56,850 nucleotides of DNA from Yes71-27 sp040758635 (GTDB lineage Bacteria > Bacillota > Desulfotomaculia > Desulfotomaculales > Ammonificaceae): positions 1 through 56,850 of the forward strand of contig JBFLVI010000013.1 of NCBI GenBank assembly GCA_040758635.1, written 5' to 3'. The notes under the pieces are model-generated. The model ran no database searches, was not told the origin of the DNA, and worked only from the letters and a program-made list of their open reading frames with translations. Numbering within the stretch: position 1 is the stretch's first letter; the number at the start of each line of letters is the position of its first letter. This document shows positions 1-7,288 of the stretch, in pieces. The position numbers and the translations under genes were made by a program.

Positions 1-24
1 GGTAAGCAGTCTTTTCAAACGCAT
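1..24 (-). CDS. 5' end of an unidentified gene running off the left edge
   Basis: On the minus strand an ATG at 24-22 opens the peptide MRLKRLLT and is still open at the window edge. A strong Shine-Dalgarno (GGGAGGT, complement of 31-37) lies seven bases upstream, which is the main support. The basic start followed by leucines would suit a signal peptide or membrane protein, but eight residues do not allow identification. It is transcribed divergently from sigI. Confidence 0.5.
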
Positions 25-315
25 TTCTGCACCTCCCACCATCGCTATTTTCTAAACTTTTACTTGCGACGTTCTCCAGATGTGCTGTGTTTTCACCCCC
101 CGCTTTGTTGTTATAAAAATGTACGGACGCGGGCCGGGTTTTTGCGAGGGTGTCCGTACCCCCGGAAAAAGCAGCCTGCTCGCGAATAAAATTGCAGACG
201 GGAAGACGAGCGACGGGTGGGTCGGGGTGTCCGGGGAGGCACCGGTTGCCTTTTCAGGAAGGAGATGAGTGGTTTTTAGCGAAAACAAAGGTTAATCCGG
301 CTTTCGGCAGAGAAG
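25..315. promoter_or_regulatory. Divergent control region with a possible SigI-type promoter
   Basis: This gap separates the left-edge gene from sigI. Eight-base inverted arms GTACGGAC (121-128) and GTCCGTAC (152-159) enclose a 23-base loop. Immediately after, ACCCCC (158-163) is followed 19 bases later by CGAA (183-186). SigI regulons use a C-rich -35 and a CGAA-like -10, and sigI operons are often autoregulated, so this may be the sigI-rsgI promoter; the spacing is from eye only and may be longer than normal. Confidence 0.35.
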
Positions 316-1029
316 TTGGGGTGTAACCCGGTGGACGAGCTGAGGCTCAGGGAGGAACTTTTGTACCGGGCGCGGGATGGCGACCGGGCGGCAAGGGAAG
401 AATTGGTGGAGCGCCACCGGCATTTCATCCTGAGCGTTGCTGCCGCCTGTTGCAGGAAGCGCATAACCTGGAGTGACGATGCTGCAAGTATCGCCCTGAT
501 CGCCTTCAACGAGGCGGTGGATACGTATAAAGACGACCGGGGCGTCCCTTTCCCGGCGTTTGCCCGCCTGGTTATCCGAAGCCGGATCGCGGATTTCTAC
601 CGGAAGGAGGCGCGAGCGGCCGCGGAAAGTTTAGAGCAGGTGGCCGCCACCGGCGGATTAGCAGCGGCGGTTGCGGCCGGGCGTTTTACCGAAGAGGAAG
701 TCGCCCGGGAGCGGCGCGAGGAGATCGAGCGCTACCGGAAACTCCTGGGGGAGTTCGGTTTGAACTTTAAGGATCTGGTGGCGGCAGCGCCGAAACACCG
801 GGATGCGCGGACCAACTTCTTGCGGGTGGGACGGGTGCTGGCGGAGAACCAGGAGTTGTTCAAACAGTTAATCGAAAAGAAACGGGTGCCGCTGACCGAG
901 TTGTCCCTGGTCACCGGTGTGCCGCGCAAGACGCTCGAGCGGGGGCGGCGTTACATCCTGGCCGTGAGCCTGATTTTCGGTTATCCGGAAGAGTTTACGT
1001 ACCTGTACTCGCACCTGAAATATTGCTGA
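316..1029 (+). CDS. sigI: RNA polymerase sigma factor SigI
   Basis: A 237-residue SigI-type sigma factor that would direct RNA polymerase to its own regulon. The region-2 part carries the family pattern in which an Asp/Glu-rich stretch precedes IALIAFNEAVDTY and AFARLVIRSRIADF, ending in the DFYRKEAR segment (about residues 60-100). The C-terminal part (about 150-230) is the SigI-specific DNA-binding region with a helix-turn-helix near TELSLVTGVPRKTLERGRRY. The TTG at 316 is used here; GTG at 331 is an alternative that fits the family's short N-terminus, and neither has a clear Shine-Dalgarno. rsgI follows after 16 bases, the standard sigma/anti-sigma pair. In B. subtilis SigI is a heat and wall-stress factor; in Clostridium thermocellum paralogues control cellulosome genes. 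Confidence 0.9.
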   Translation: MGCNPVDELRLREELLYRARDGDRAAREELVERHRHFILSVAAACCRKRITWSDDAASIALIAFNEAVDTYKDDRGVPFPAFARLVIRSRIADFYRKEARAAAESLEQVAATGGLAAAVAAGRFTEEEVARERREEIERYRKLLGEFGLNFKDLVAAAPKHRDARTNFLRVGRVLAENQELFKQLIEKKRVPLTELSLVTGVPRKTLERGRRYILAVSLIFGYPEEFTYLYSHLKYC

Positions 1030-1045
1030 GGGGAGGGGGAGAGGA

Positions 1046-2266
1046 ATGAAGCCCGGAGAGAAGGGAATCTTATTAGAAAAGGACGGCAAGGGAATTGTCC
1101 TGACCGCCGACGGCGAGTTTCGCTACATTCCGTCTCCCCAGGCCGAGGTCGGGGCGGAGGTTTCGCTTCCTTCCACGCCGCCGCAGCGGTGGCGGCTGCT
1201 CTCCCTGGCCGCCGCGCTTGCCGCTGTTTTCATCGGCCTCGGTCTTTACCGCTACTTCCTGCCCGCTCCCGTTGCTTATGTGGCGCTGGACATCAATCCC
1301 AGCCTGGAGCTGGGGATTGACCGGCAGGAGCGGGTGGTAAAGGTTGTCTGCTTGAACGAGGAGGCCCGCCGGCTGGCGGCAGGAGTGAAGGTGCGGGGTC
1401 TGCCGGTAACCAAGGCCGTAACCGTGCTCCTCGGGCGGGCAAAGGCGCTGGAATACCTTGACTCCCGCCGGTCAGGAGTGGTCCTGGTCACGGTGATACC
1501 GGTGCGGAAGGACGCTCCCGTCCCGGTTGAAGTGGAACGCCTCGCCGAGGTTGCGGTGAGGCAGCTGGAGAAAGAACAGGTCCCGGCAAAGGTGGTGGCC
1601 GCCACGGTGCCGGCGGCCTTCCGCGAGGAAGCGCGCCGTCTGGGGCTTTCACCCGGCAGGTATGCGCTGAAGGCCGGGGCGGAAAATGTCAGTGAACCGC
1701 TGTCGGTGCAGGAGTTGAAACGCGAGGGCTTGGCCCAGCTTGAGGCGCGCCGGCAGGTTCAGGTGGAGAAGCTGCTCCAGGCCGAACGCCGGAGCAGGGT
1801 GGTGGTGGTCGTACCGCCCAAGACAGAGCCGCCGGGCAAGTTGCGGACCGGCGGCGGTCAGGCAATGAAGGATATCGCGGCGCCGGAAGATGAATTTGAG
1901 CCCGGGCGACCCGGAGAGGGAAGGCCGCTGTTCCCGCAAGTTCCGGTGAAGCCTGGCCCCGGAAAGCCGGGCGATAATAAAATTCAGCGGGATGGGTCCG
2001 GCTTGGGCGAACGGGAGCAGCCGCCCCCGGAAGAAAAAGCAAGGGAGAAAGCGAGAGAGAAAGCAGAAAAGAAGGAGCAGACGTCAAGAGACAAATCCGA
2101 AGAAAAGGCGGTACGAGAGCAAAACCTGAAGGCTGTGAGAGAAAACTTGTGGCGGAAGACCGGGGAACACAGCGTCGGGGAGGTTTACGCCGCAGAGGAG
2201 CGGTTTTCGCACCCGCTGCCCGGACGCGGCATGTTCTTATGGAAGCTGGGGCGCACACGTTCTTGA
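1046..2266 (+). CDS. rsgI: Anti-sigma-I factor RsgI
   Basis: Membrane anti-sigma factor of 406 residues expected to hold SigI inactive until an external signal arrives. Residues 1-45 form the cytoplasmic RsgI N-terminal domain that binds SigI. One transmembrane helix follows (about 51-70, LLSLAAALAAVFIGLGLYRY), then the conserved extracellular RsgI domain opening with YVALDINPSLELGID. The last 130 residues are a proline- and then Lys/Glu-rich low-complexity tail (repeats of EKAREKA) with no recognisable carbohydrate-binding module, unlike the polysaccharide-sensing RsgI proteins of Clostridium thermocellum. A GGAGGGGGAGAGG site precedes the ATG. It is co-transcribed with sigI. Confidence 0.88.
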   Translation: MKPGEKGILLEKDGKGIVLTADGEFRYIPSPQAEVGAEVSLPSTPPQRWRLLSLAAALAAVFIGLGLYRYFLPAPVAYVALDINPSLELGIDRQERVVKVVCLNEEARRLAAGVKVRGLPVTKAVTVLLGRAKALEYLDSRRSGVVLVTVIPVRKDAPVPVEVERLAEVAVRQLEKEQVPAKVVAATVPAAFREEARRLGLSPGRYALKAGAENVSEPLSVQELKREGLAQLEARRQVQVEKLLQAERRSRVVVVVPPKTEPPGKLRTGGGQAMKDIAAPEDEFEPGRPGEGRPLFPQVPVKPGPGKPGDNKIQRDGSGLGEREQPPPEEKAREKAREKAEKKEQTSRDKSEEKAVREQNLKAVRENLWRKTGEHSVGEVYAAEERFSHPLPGRGMFLWKLGRTRS

Positions 2267-2334
2267 CCTGCTCGGAACGTCCCGGTGAAATTTTTTGTAA
2301 CACCCCGTGCGCAGGATGGTATTATTTTTATTAT

Positions 2335-2464
2335 GAGACCGCTGCAAAACTTCGCCTGCCCGGCACTCAACTCTGTGGTACAACCTGCGCTCAAGCAAAC
2401 AGGCGTTAGGGTATCTTGTATTTTTTCATGTTGAGTTGAGTGCTGGGTCGTTTTTCGCGGTCTC
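2335..2464 (-). repeat. Family-1 repeat, full-length copy A with inner and outer inverted repeats
   Basis: The most complete copy of the recurring element. Outer arms GAGACCGC (2335-2342) and GCGGTCTC (2457-2464) enclose inner arms CCCGGCACTCAACTC (2359-2373) and GAGTTGAGTGCTGGG (2433-2447). Read on the minus strand its core matches the copies at 8121, 4193 and 39063 almost base for base. No target-site duplication is obvious and there is no coding capacity. Confidence 0.85.
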
Positions 2465-2562
2465 CCCAGCACTCAGTTGAACACTTGCCCAGGTAATTTC
2501 AACCGGCACTCAGCTAAAAAGCTTCCCGTCTATACGGAAAAGAATGCCCTGAGTGCTGGGCC
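2465..2562. repeat. Additional family-1 arms next to copy A
   Basis: Two more left arms (CCAGCACTCAG near 2466, CCGGCACTCAG near 2503) and one right arm (CTGAGTGCTGGG, ending 2560) directly follow copy A. The 2503 and 2560 arms make a unit of about 58 bp with an unrelated interior; the 2466 arm has no partner of its own. The block ends about 90 bases before the rhomboid gene. Confidence 0.65.
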
Positions 2563-2650
2563 AAAGCTTGCCATCTGCGAACAAGTGGAGCCCGCTTTCG
2601 AGAAATTAGATTTAATAACACTCTCTTAGCACTTCTTTCGGAGGGAAAAG

Positions 2651-3310
2651 ATGATCCCGCTCAGAGACACCGTTCGCTCCCGCAACTTCCCGGTGGTCAC
2701 CGTAACCCTCATCGCCCTGAACATCCTTATTTTCCTGTACGAGGTTTCCCTGCCGCCGGGTGTACTTGACGATTTGGCGCGCACCTTCGGCGTGGTCCCG
2801 GCACGAGAGCTGCCGGCGCTGCTGCACCACCCTTTCAGCCTGGCCACTTACGTTCCCTTCCTCACCGCGATGTTTCTCCACGGCGGCTGGTTTCACGTTC
2901 TGGGGAACATGCTCTACCTGTGGATCTTCGGGGATAATGTCGAGGATAAGTTGGGGCGGGCCCGCTTTCTTTTCTTTTACCTTTTGACCGGTTTTGCCGG
3001 CAGCCTGGCTCACGTCCTGACCAGTCCGGGGACTACGATACCTACCATCGGCGCCAGCGGTGCGGTGGCCGGTGTCTTGGGCGCCTACTTCGTCAGTTTT
3101 CCACGCGCGCGGGTGCTCACCCTGCTCCCGATCTTCTTTTTCGTTACCCTGGTGGAACTTCCTGCGGTACTCTTCCTTTTCCTGTGGTTCGGGATGCAGC
3201 TGTTAAGCGGTGTCGCTTCGCTGGCCATACCCGGGCAAACCGTGGCCTGGTGGGCGCACGTCGGCGGTTTTCTTTCCGGCGCCCTGCTCATTCAGTTTTT
3301 TCGCCGATAA
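2651..3310 (+). CDS. Rhomboid family intramembrane serine protease
   Basis: A 219-residue multi-pass membrane protein of the rhomboid family, which cleaves transmembrane substrates within the bilayer. The catalytic serine sits in GASGAVAGVLGAYF (about residues 136-149), the partner histidine in WAHVGGFLSGALL near the C-terminus, and the family motif HGGWFHVLGNMLYLWIFGDN marks helix 2 and loop 1. Length and roughly six or seven helices are normal for a bacterial rhomboid without extra domains. ATG is preceded by GGAGGG. Its 3' end overlaps the convergent EcsC-like gene by 23 bases. The substrate cannot be inferred. Confidence 0.92.
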   Translation: MIPLRDTVRSRNFPVVTVTLIALNILIFLYEVSLPPGVLDDLARTFGVVPARELPALLHHPFSLATYVPFLTAMFLHGGWFHVLGNMLYLWIFGDNVEDKLGRARFLFFYLLTGFAGSLAHVLTSPGTTIPTIGASGAVAGVLGAYFVSFPRARVLTLLPIFFFVTLVELPAVLFLFLWFGMQLLSGVASLAIPGQTVAWWAHVGGFLSGALLIQFFRR

Positions 3311-3920
3311 TCACAGCGTCAATCACCGGGCCCCCGGCCGTGTTTCCTTCCTGATAGAAGCGGAGCACCCTGGCGCCAATGCCGCGGGTGAAGAGGTAGT
3401 TTATCGTTCCGGCAATGAGAACGCCGGCGAGCGGCAGCAGGCGGGGGATAAGCTGGCGCTGGCTGGCGCGAACTCCCAGGGCGATGAGCGTCCGCTCCAG
3501 GAGTTCAGCGGTTAACTGTTTGGAGAACTGCGCCGCTGCAAGGCGGGTCAAGCGCTGGTTCACGCTGTGGATGCCGGCGGCCACGGTGAAGGCTACGAAG
3601 GCTTCCCGCTGTGCTTCGGGCGTTGCCGGGTCTCGGCCGTAAAGAACGGCCAGCTCAAGGACCAGGTTGGTAATGGCCCAGCCGAGCACGGTGATGTCCA
3701 CCGCCGCGCCGGCGAGGACGGCGATCAGGGTGCCCAGCCCCGGAAAAACAGCCGGCAGGGCGGTCAGGCACCCTGCCAGAGCGCACCACCAGGATTTTTC
3801 CCGGATGAGTAGCCGGGCAAGTTCCTCTTTCGAAAGGTCCGGGTACTGCCGCATCAGGCCTTGCAGCCGCCGGCGGATGGCGCCGAGCGCGGCGGCGCTG
3901 AAGGGGTTGAAGCCGAACAC
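3288..3920 (-). CDS. EcsC-like membrane-associated protein
   Basis: A 210-residue protein with a central hydrophobic pair of segments (CALAGCLTALPAVFPGLGTL and following) and a C-terminal glycine-rich hydrophobic helix (LLPLAGVLIAGTINYLF). The stretch around LAVLYGRDPATPEAQREAF and the terminal RVLRFYQ resemble the EcsC/DUF697-type families, whose biochemical function is not settled. The GTG start at 3920 has a GAGGAGGG site seven bases upstream. That site is at the very edge of the duplicated 260-bp block, so the promoter probably lies inside the repeat. The 3' end overlaps the rhomboid gene tail-to-tail. Confidence 0.65.
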   Translation of the reverse strand: MFGFNPFSAAALGAIRRRLQGLMRQYPDLSKEELARLLIREKSWWCALAGCLTALPAVFPGLGTLIAVLAGAAVDITVLGWAITNLVLELAVLYGRDPATPEAQREAFVAFTVAAGIHSVNQRLTRLAAAQFSKQLTAELLERTLIALGVRASQRQLIPRLLPLAGVLIAGTINYLFTRGIGARVLRFYQEGNTAGGPVIDAVIIGEKTE

Positions 3921-3933
3921 TGCTTACCCTCCT

Positions 3934-4192
3934 CGAAAATGACCAATTATTGCCAACACCGGCGGCTGTCTCGGCCTGTTTCGCTCCCGCTCACACGTTC
4001 AAGGCGCGGACCAAACTTTACGCTCCTCTTAAGCGCGGTGATAAACTTCGCCTGGCTTTGTCGGCCGGCCGGGGCCGGGTGCTCACGTACCCCTAAGTAC
4101 GCTCCGCCCCGTCCCCTCCCGGCCTCCGCGCCATGCTTGTTTCTGACCGCGCTTTGAAATCAATCCTCGCGCTCCGGCGGGCACCGGGCAAA
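3934..4192. repeat. Large duplicated intergenic block, copy 1
   Basis: About 260 bp nearly identical to 30572-30832, same orientation. It begins at GAAAATGACCAATTATTGCC and ends at GGGCACCGGGCAAA. Shared landmarks are CGTACCCC..AAGTACG, CGCGGTGATAAACTTCGCC and CTTGTTTCTGACCGCGC. Open frames through it contain no recognisable protein. Copy 1 is followed directly by a family-1 element, copy 2 by a heptad island. Confidence 0.9.
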
Positions 4193-4282
4193 CCCAGCAC
4201 TCAACTCAACGCGAAAGGAATACGAGATACTCTAGCGACTGTTTGCTTGAGCACAGGTTATATCACAGAGTTGAGTGCTGGG
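4193..4282 (+). repeat. Family-1 repeat, copy B
   Basis: A 90-bp element with perfect 15-bp inverted ends: CCCAGCACTCAACTC (4193-4207) and GAGTTGAGTGCTGGG (4268-4282). The interior matches copies A, C and F. It starts immediately after the duplicated block with no intervening base, so the junction looks like a module boundary. The outer GAGACCGC arms are absent here. Confidence 0.85.
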
Positions 4283-4488
4283 CCGTGGTTGCCCTCTGCG
4301 GCCGTCCGTGGCCGCAGACCCGCCTCCGCCGCTCGTCGTCGCTCAGTTTGGTTGCCGCGCGTCTCAAGTGTTCGCTTGGAGCCGAAACAGGCGACGCCGC
4401 CTCCTTCCCCTACACACATTTCCATTCCCGGTGGCGACGATGAATCGTCGTGAACGACTCCCCCGTGTTAATCATAACACCGGGCAAA
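4283..4488. repeat. Intergenic filler ending in a shared hairpin tail
   Basis: The first 130 bases (4283-4411) show nothing recognised apart from GC-rich inverted bits (GGCCGTCCGTGGCC). Bases 4412-4461 match 49918-49966 on the opposite strand. They include the near-palindrome ACGATGAATCGTCGT and the flank ATTCCCGGTGGCG, which also borders repeats at 31000 and 50313. No gene is supported. Confidence 0.7.
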
Positions 4489-4522
4489 CAAAAAAGGAAC
4501 ACGCCCGTGCGGTGCGTGTTCC
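4489..4522 (-). terminator. Intrinsic terminator of the carbohydrate-binding protein gene
   Basis: On the minus strand the nine-base arm GGAACACGC and its complement GCGTGTTCC enclose a nine-base loop (4496-4522) and are followed by seven T residues (A run 4489-4495 on the plus strand). It lies 19 bases beyond the stop codon. Confidence 0.9.
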
Positions 4523-4540
4523 CTCAGCATCCGGTTGCTC

Positions 4541-4858
4541 TTAGTACCGAATGTCGCTTGCCCAGTTCCAGCCGCTGTTATTGTCCCAGTTGTTGGCGCT
4601 GTCTTTGAAACAGAGGTTGATCTGGTTCGTTCCGGTGACCGGCAACGAGGTCACGAAGGAACCGTCCGGTTCGCGCCTCATTTCAGTTGTGTTCGGGTTG
4701 TTCCAGCCGTCATACCCATAGTGGCAGAAGACGCGGTCGGCACCGCTCTCGGCGAGCAGGCCTTTGTAGCGGACCAGAACCTCTCTCCCCCTGATTGCCG
4801 GCGACGGGGAAATGTCAACCCGCTGGTCAGGGATGTGTTTACCGTTGGCAATGAACAT
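4541..4858 (-). CDS. Stand-alone carbohydrate-binding module (CBM25/CBM53-like)
   Basis: A 105-residue protein consisting of one beta-sandwich domain. Its pattern RVFCHYGYDGW near the middle and CFKDSANNWDNNSGWNW near the end is typical of the starch-binding CBM25/CBM53 group, where the aromatic residues bind alpha-glucans. There is no signal peptide, transmembrane segment or catalytic domain, so it either acts inside the cell (glycogen or starch granules) or is a regulatory partner. ATG follows an excellent AGGAGGGAG site and a terminator follows the stop, so it is a complete single-gene unit. It lies 2.3 kb from sigI-rsgI, whose anti-sigma factor lacks the usual binding module; a link is speculative. 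Confidence 0.78.
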   Translation of the reverse strand: MFIANGKHIPDQRVDISPSPAIRGREVLVRYKGLLAESGADRVFCHYGYDGWNNPNTTEMRREPDGSFVTSLPVTGTNQINLCFKDSANNWDNNSGWNWASDIRY

Positions 4859-5006
4859 GAAATCTCCCTCCTGTCATAAACGAAGTTTTTTGCCTCCAAT
4901 CTTTAGTGTTGGCATTATCCCCCGGTAAAAATACTTGAAAAATTTTAGTGAACGGGCCCTAACGCACCCGCCGGCGGGTTGACCAACCCAGGAGGTCGTA
5001 ACCGAT

Positions 5007-5171
5007 TCAATAACCGGCGGCTGCTTCAAAGAGCAAGAAAGCGCCGAAGCCCGCCGCTGCCCAGGACCAGCCGGGAGCGAGCGCCGCGCTTACCCAGACG
5101 AGGGCGGAACCGGCGACGGCGCGGGCGGCGCGGTCGACAGGACCAAGGTTCGGCTCAAAACTTAGTCTCAT
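5007..5171 (-). CDS. Small DUF2892-like membrane protein
   Basis: A 54-residue protein: MRLSFEPNLGPVDRAARAVA is followed by two hydrophobic stretches and the chain ends at LFEAAAGY. The NxGxxDRxxR start and twin short helices fit DUF2892 (the membrane part of YgaP-type proteins). The family usually continues with a CPLY-like segment that is missing here, so it may be slightly truncated. A GGAGGC site lies five bases before the ATG. The start overlaps the last codons of the hydrogenase remnant by 17 bases, suggesting former translational coupling. Found by translating the minus strand by eye. Confidence 0.6.
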   Translation of the reverse strand: MRLSFEPNLGPVDRAARAVAGSALVWVSAALAPGWSWAAAGFGAFLLFEAAAGY

Positions 5172-5421
5172 GGTCTGCCTCCTCTTCGGCCCGCGTTTTT
5201 GGATCGTAGCGCGCCGGCACGGGGCTGCGGGCCGTGTAGCGGGTGTGCAGGATTTTCATCGCCGTGGGGCTCAAAGGGTATTCCAAGAACTCCTCGTAAA
5301 TCCTTTTCACCTGCGGGTTTTCGTGTGAGCGCCGGATTTCGCGCAAGAAATCGATGCGGTAGAGGGCGTCGGCCTTCCACTCAAAATCACCGCTTTTCGG
5401 GTGGGGCGGATTCGGCGCGCC
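5155..5421 (-). pseudogene. [FeFe]-hydrogenase C-terminal (small-subunit domain) remnant
   Basis: Minus-strand codons from 5421 to the stop at 5155 encode a segment matching the iron-hydrogenase small-subunit domain: ADALYRIDFLREIRRSHENP, then VKRIYEEFLEYPLSPTAMKI, then LHTRY. In complete enzymes this wraps around the H-cluster domain or is a separate small subunit. No in-frame ATG/GTG/TTG occurs before the conserved ALYRID block; the only start (TTG at 5346) falls inside the domain, and none of the H-cluster cysteine motifs is found upstream. The frame instead runs into the leader of the ABC transporter. I read this as the surviving 3' end of a deleted hydrogenase gene. Confidence 0.7.
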
Positions 5422-5567
5422 CCGGATAGTGTCGCCGGTGTTAATTTTTGTTCCCTGCCGGCTTTTTATTCCCGGGCGGTCCGGAGCATTCTTTGCGGTT
5501 GCGGCAGGAATTGGTTTGCCGGACGCGAAATTATGCGAAAAAAGTTCGTGAGGCGGGGGGAGTCGTT

Positions 5568-6527
5568 TTGCGGCGGAAAAGCATTATTCTTTTGGGTCTT
5601 GCGCTGGCGCTGCTTGTTCTGGCGGCAGCCGGGTGCGGGCGCCAGCCGGAGGTGCCGCTTACCATCGGCGTGCTTCCGATTACCGACAACCTCCCCTTCT
5701 GGGTGGCCGAAGAGAAAGGCTACTTCGAGGAGGCGGGGCTAAAGGTGAGATTTGTTTCGTTTCCAAGCGCGGTGGAGCGGGACACCGCCTTTACTGCCGG
5801 CCAGATAGACCTGGCCGTGGGTGACCTGGTGGCGGTGGCCCAGATGCGGCACGGCGGCACAAAGGTGAAAGCCGTTGCCGTCTGCCAGGGGGTGCGGCCC
5901 GAGGAGGGCCGGTTTGCGGTGCTGGCGGCGCCCGGTTCGAAAATCACGACGGTTGAGCAGCTGAAAAACGTGCCTGTCGCCTGCTCGCTGAAGACGATCA
6001 CCGAGTACGTACTCGACCGGCTGCTGAAGGACGCCGGTTTTAAAGAAGAGGAAATCGTGAAACTGGCCATGCCGAAAATTCCGCTGCGGGTGCAGGCGCT
6101 TTTAAGCGGAAAGGCAAAGGCGGCCATCCTGCCCGACCCGCTGGCGGCGCTGGCCGAAGTGAAAGGGGCGCGCGTGATTATTGACGACACGCGGGAAAAC
6201 CTTTCCCAGACGGTAATCATTGTTCGGGAGGAAACCGTTGCCCGGAACGCCGGCGGGCTGAAGCGGCTGATGGCGGCCTACGACCGGGCGGTGGCCGACA
6301 TCCGGAAAGACCCGGAGGCGTGGGGCGCGCTTTTGAAGGAGAAGGCGCGGGTTCCGGAGGAGGTGCTCCAGAGTAAAAATCACGGGATGAAGGTGCTCTT
6401 TTCTCCGGCGGCACTTCCCGCTCCTGCCGACGTGCAGGCGGTGGTCGGCTGGCTCCTGGAAAAGGGTATTCTGACGGAGCCGCTCCGCTACGACGACCTG
6501 GTGGAAAAGCGAGTGCTCGGCGGGTGA
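5568..6527 (+). CDS. ABC transporter substrate-binding lipoprotein (SsuA/NMT1-like)
   Basis: A 319-residue binding protein of the NitT/TauT (nitrate, sulfonate, taurine, thiamine-precursor) class. The TTG start at 5568 is chosen because it follows GGCGGGGGGAG and places a classic lipoprotein signal (LRRKSIILLG ... VLAAAGC) at the N-terminus; the longer reading from 5448 would bury it. The mature protein shows the family opening LTIGVLPITDNLPFWVAEEK followed by GYFEEAGL and a SAVERDTAFTAGQIDLAVGD loop. It is joined to ATPase and permease genes by a four-base overlap. The ligand cannot be read from sequence; a sulfur or nitrogen compound or a pyrimidine precursor are all possible. Confidence 0.85.
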   Translation: MRRKSIILLGLALALLVLAAAGCGRQPEVPLTIGVLPITDNLPFWVAEEKGYFEEAGLKVRFVSFPSAVERDTAFTAGQIDLAVGDLVAVAQMRHGGTKVKAVAVCQGVRPEEGRFAVLAAPGSKITTVEQLKNVPVACSLKTITEYVLDRLLKDAGFKEEEIVKLAMPKIPLRVQALLSGKAKAAILPDPLAALAEVKGARVIIDDTRENLSQTVIIVREETVARNAGGLKRLMAAYDRAVADIRKDPEAWGALLKEKARVPEEVLQSKNHGMKVLFSPAALPAPADVQAVVGWLLEKGILTEPLRYDDLVEKRVLGG

Positions 6528-7288
6528 TCGCGGTCGAGGACTTGAGGGTGACGTTTTATACGCCTGCGGGAACGGTGGCGGCGCTGGGGGGTGTTTCCTT
6601 CCGGGTGGCAAGGGGCGAAACCTGCGCCGTGATCGGGCCGTCGGGCTGCGGGAAGAGCACGCTGCTTTACGTGCTGGCGGGGCTCCTGAGAAACTTTCAG
6701 GGCCGGGTGGTCGTGGCGGGGGAGGCGGTGAAGCCGGGGCGCCGCAGGACCGCGCTCATCCTCCAGGACTACGGCCTCCTGCCCTGGAAAAACGTCTTTG
6801 CGAACGCGGCGCTCGGGTTGGAACTCCGCGGGGTGCCGCGGGCGGAGCGGGAGGCGCGGGTGATCCGGATCCTGTGTGAACTCGGCCTCTACGAGCTGCG
6901 GCGGCTTTTCCCCGGGCAGCTTTCCGGCGGCCAGCGGCAGCGCGTGGCCATCGCCCGGGCGCTGGCATTAGAGCCCGACCTGCTGCTGATGGATGAGCCG
7001 TTTTCTTCCCTTGACGCCTTGACCAGGGAGGCCTTGCAGGACAATCTGTTAGAAATCTGGCACCGGACGGGGTGCACGATCGTCCTGGTGACCCACAGCA
7101 TTGAGGAGGCGGCATTCCTGGGGCGCCAGGTGGTGGTGCTTTCCCCCCGGCCGGGCCGGGTGGTTGCCACCCACTTGAACCCGGGAGCGGGGAGAAGTTC
7201 GTGGCGGCAGGAGCCCGAGTTTCACCGCGTCTGCTCCTTTCTACGCCAGCAACTCGCGGGAGGCGTGGCCGATGCGCCGGGCGTTTGA
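6524..7288 (+). CDS. ABC transporter ATP-binding protein (SsuB/TauB-like)
   Basis: The 254-residue ATPase of the NitT/TauT-type importer. Walker A is GPSGCGKST (about residues 40-48), the signature LSGGQRQRVAIARAL (about 131-145), Walker B LLLMDEP, and the switch His lies in VLVTHSIEEA. The Q-loop is LQDYGLLPWKN. The GTG start overlaps the upstream stop as GTGA, and the end overlaps the permease gene by 17 bases, so the three genes are translationally coupled. Confidence 0.92.
   Translation: MIAVEDLRVTFYTPAGTVAALGGVSFRVARGETCAVIGPSGCGKSTLLYVLAGLLRNFQGRVVVAGEAVKPGRRRTALILQDYGLLPWKNVFANAALGLELRGVPRAEREARVIRILCELGLYELRRLFPGQLSGGQRQRVAIARALALEPDLLLMDEPFSSLDALTREALQDNLLEIWHRTGCTIVLVTHSIEEAAFLGRQVVVLSPRPGRVVATHLNPGAGRSSWRQEPEFHRVCSFLRQQLAGGVADAPGV

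Noticed and set aside
2335..2464. Complete insertion sequence
   Set aside because: Inverted ends are present but the interior is too short for a transposase and none is encoded anywhere in the window.
3861..4453. Overlapping open frames across the duplicated block, suggestive of small proteins
   Set aside because: The second copy of the block changes the frames by substitutions and small shifts, there is no ribosome site, and the translations are low-complexity Arg/Pro/Ser. Treated as non-coding repeat.
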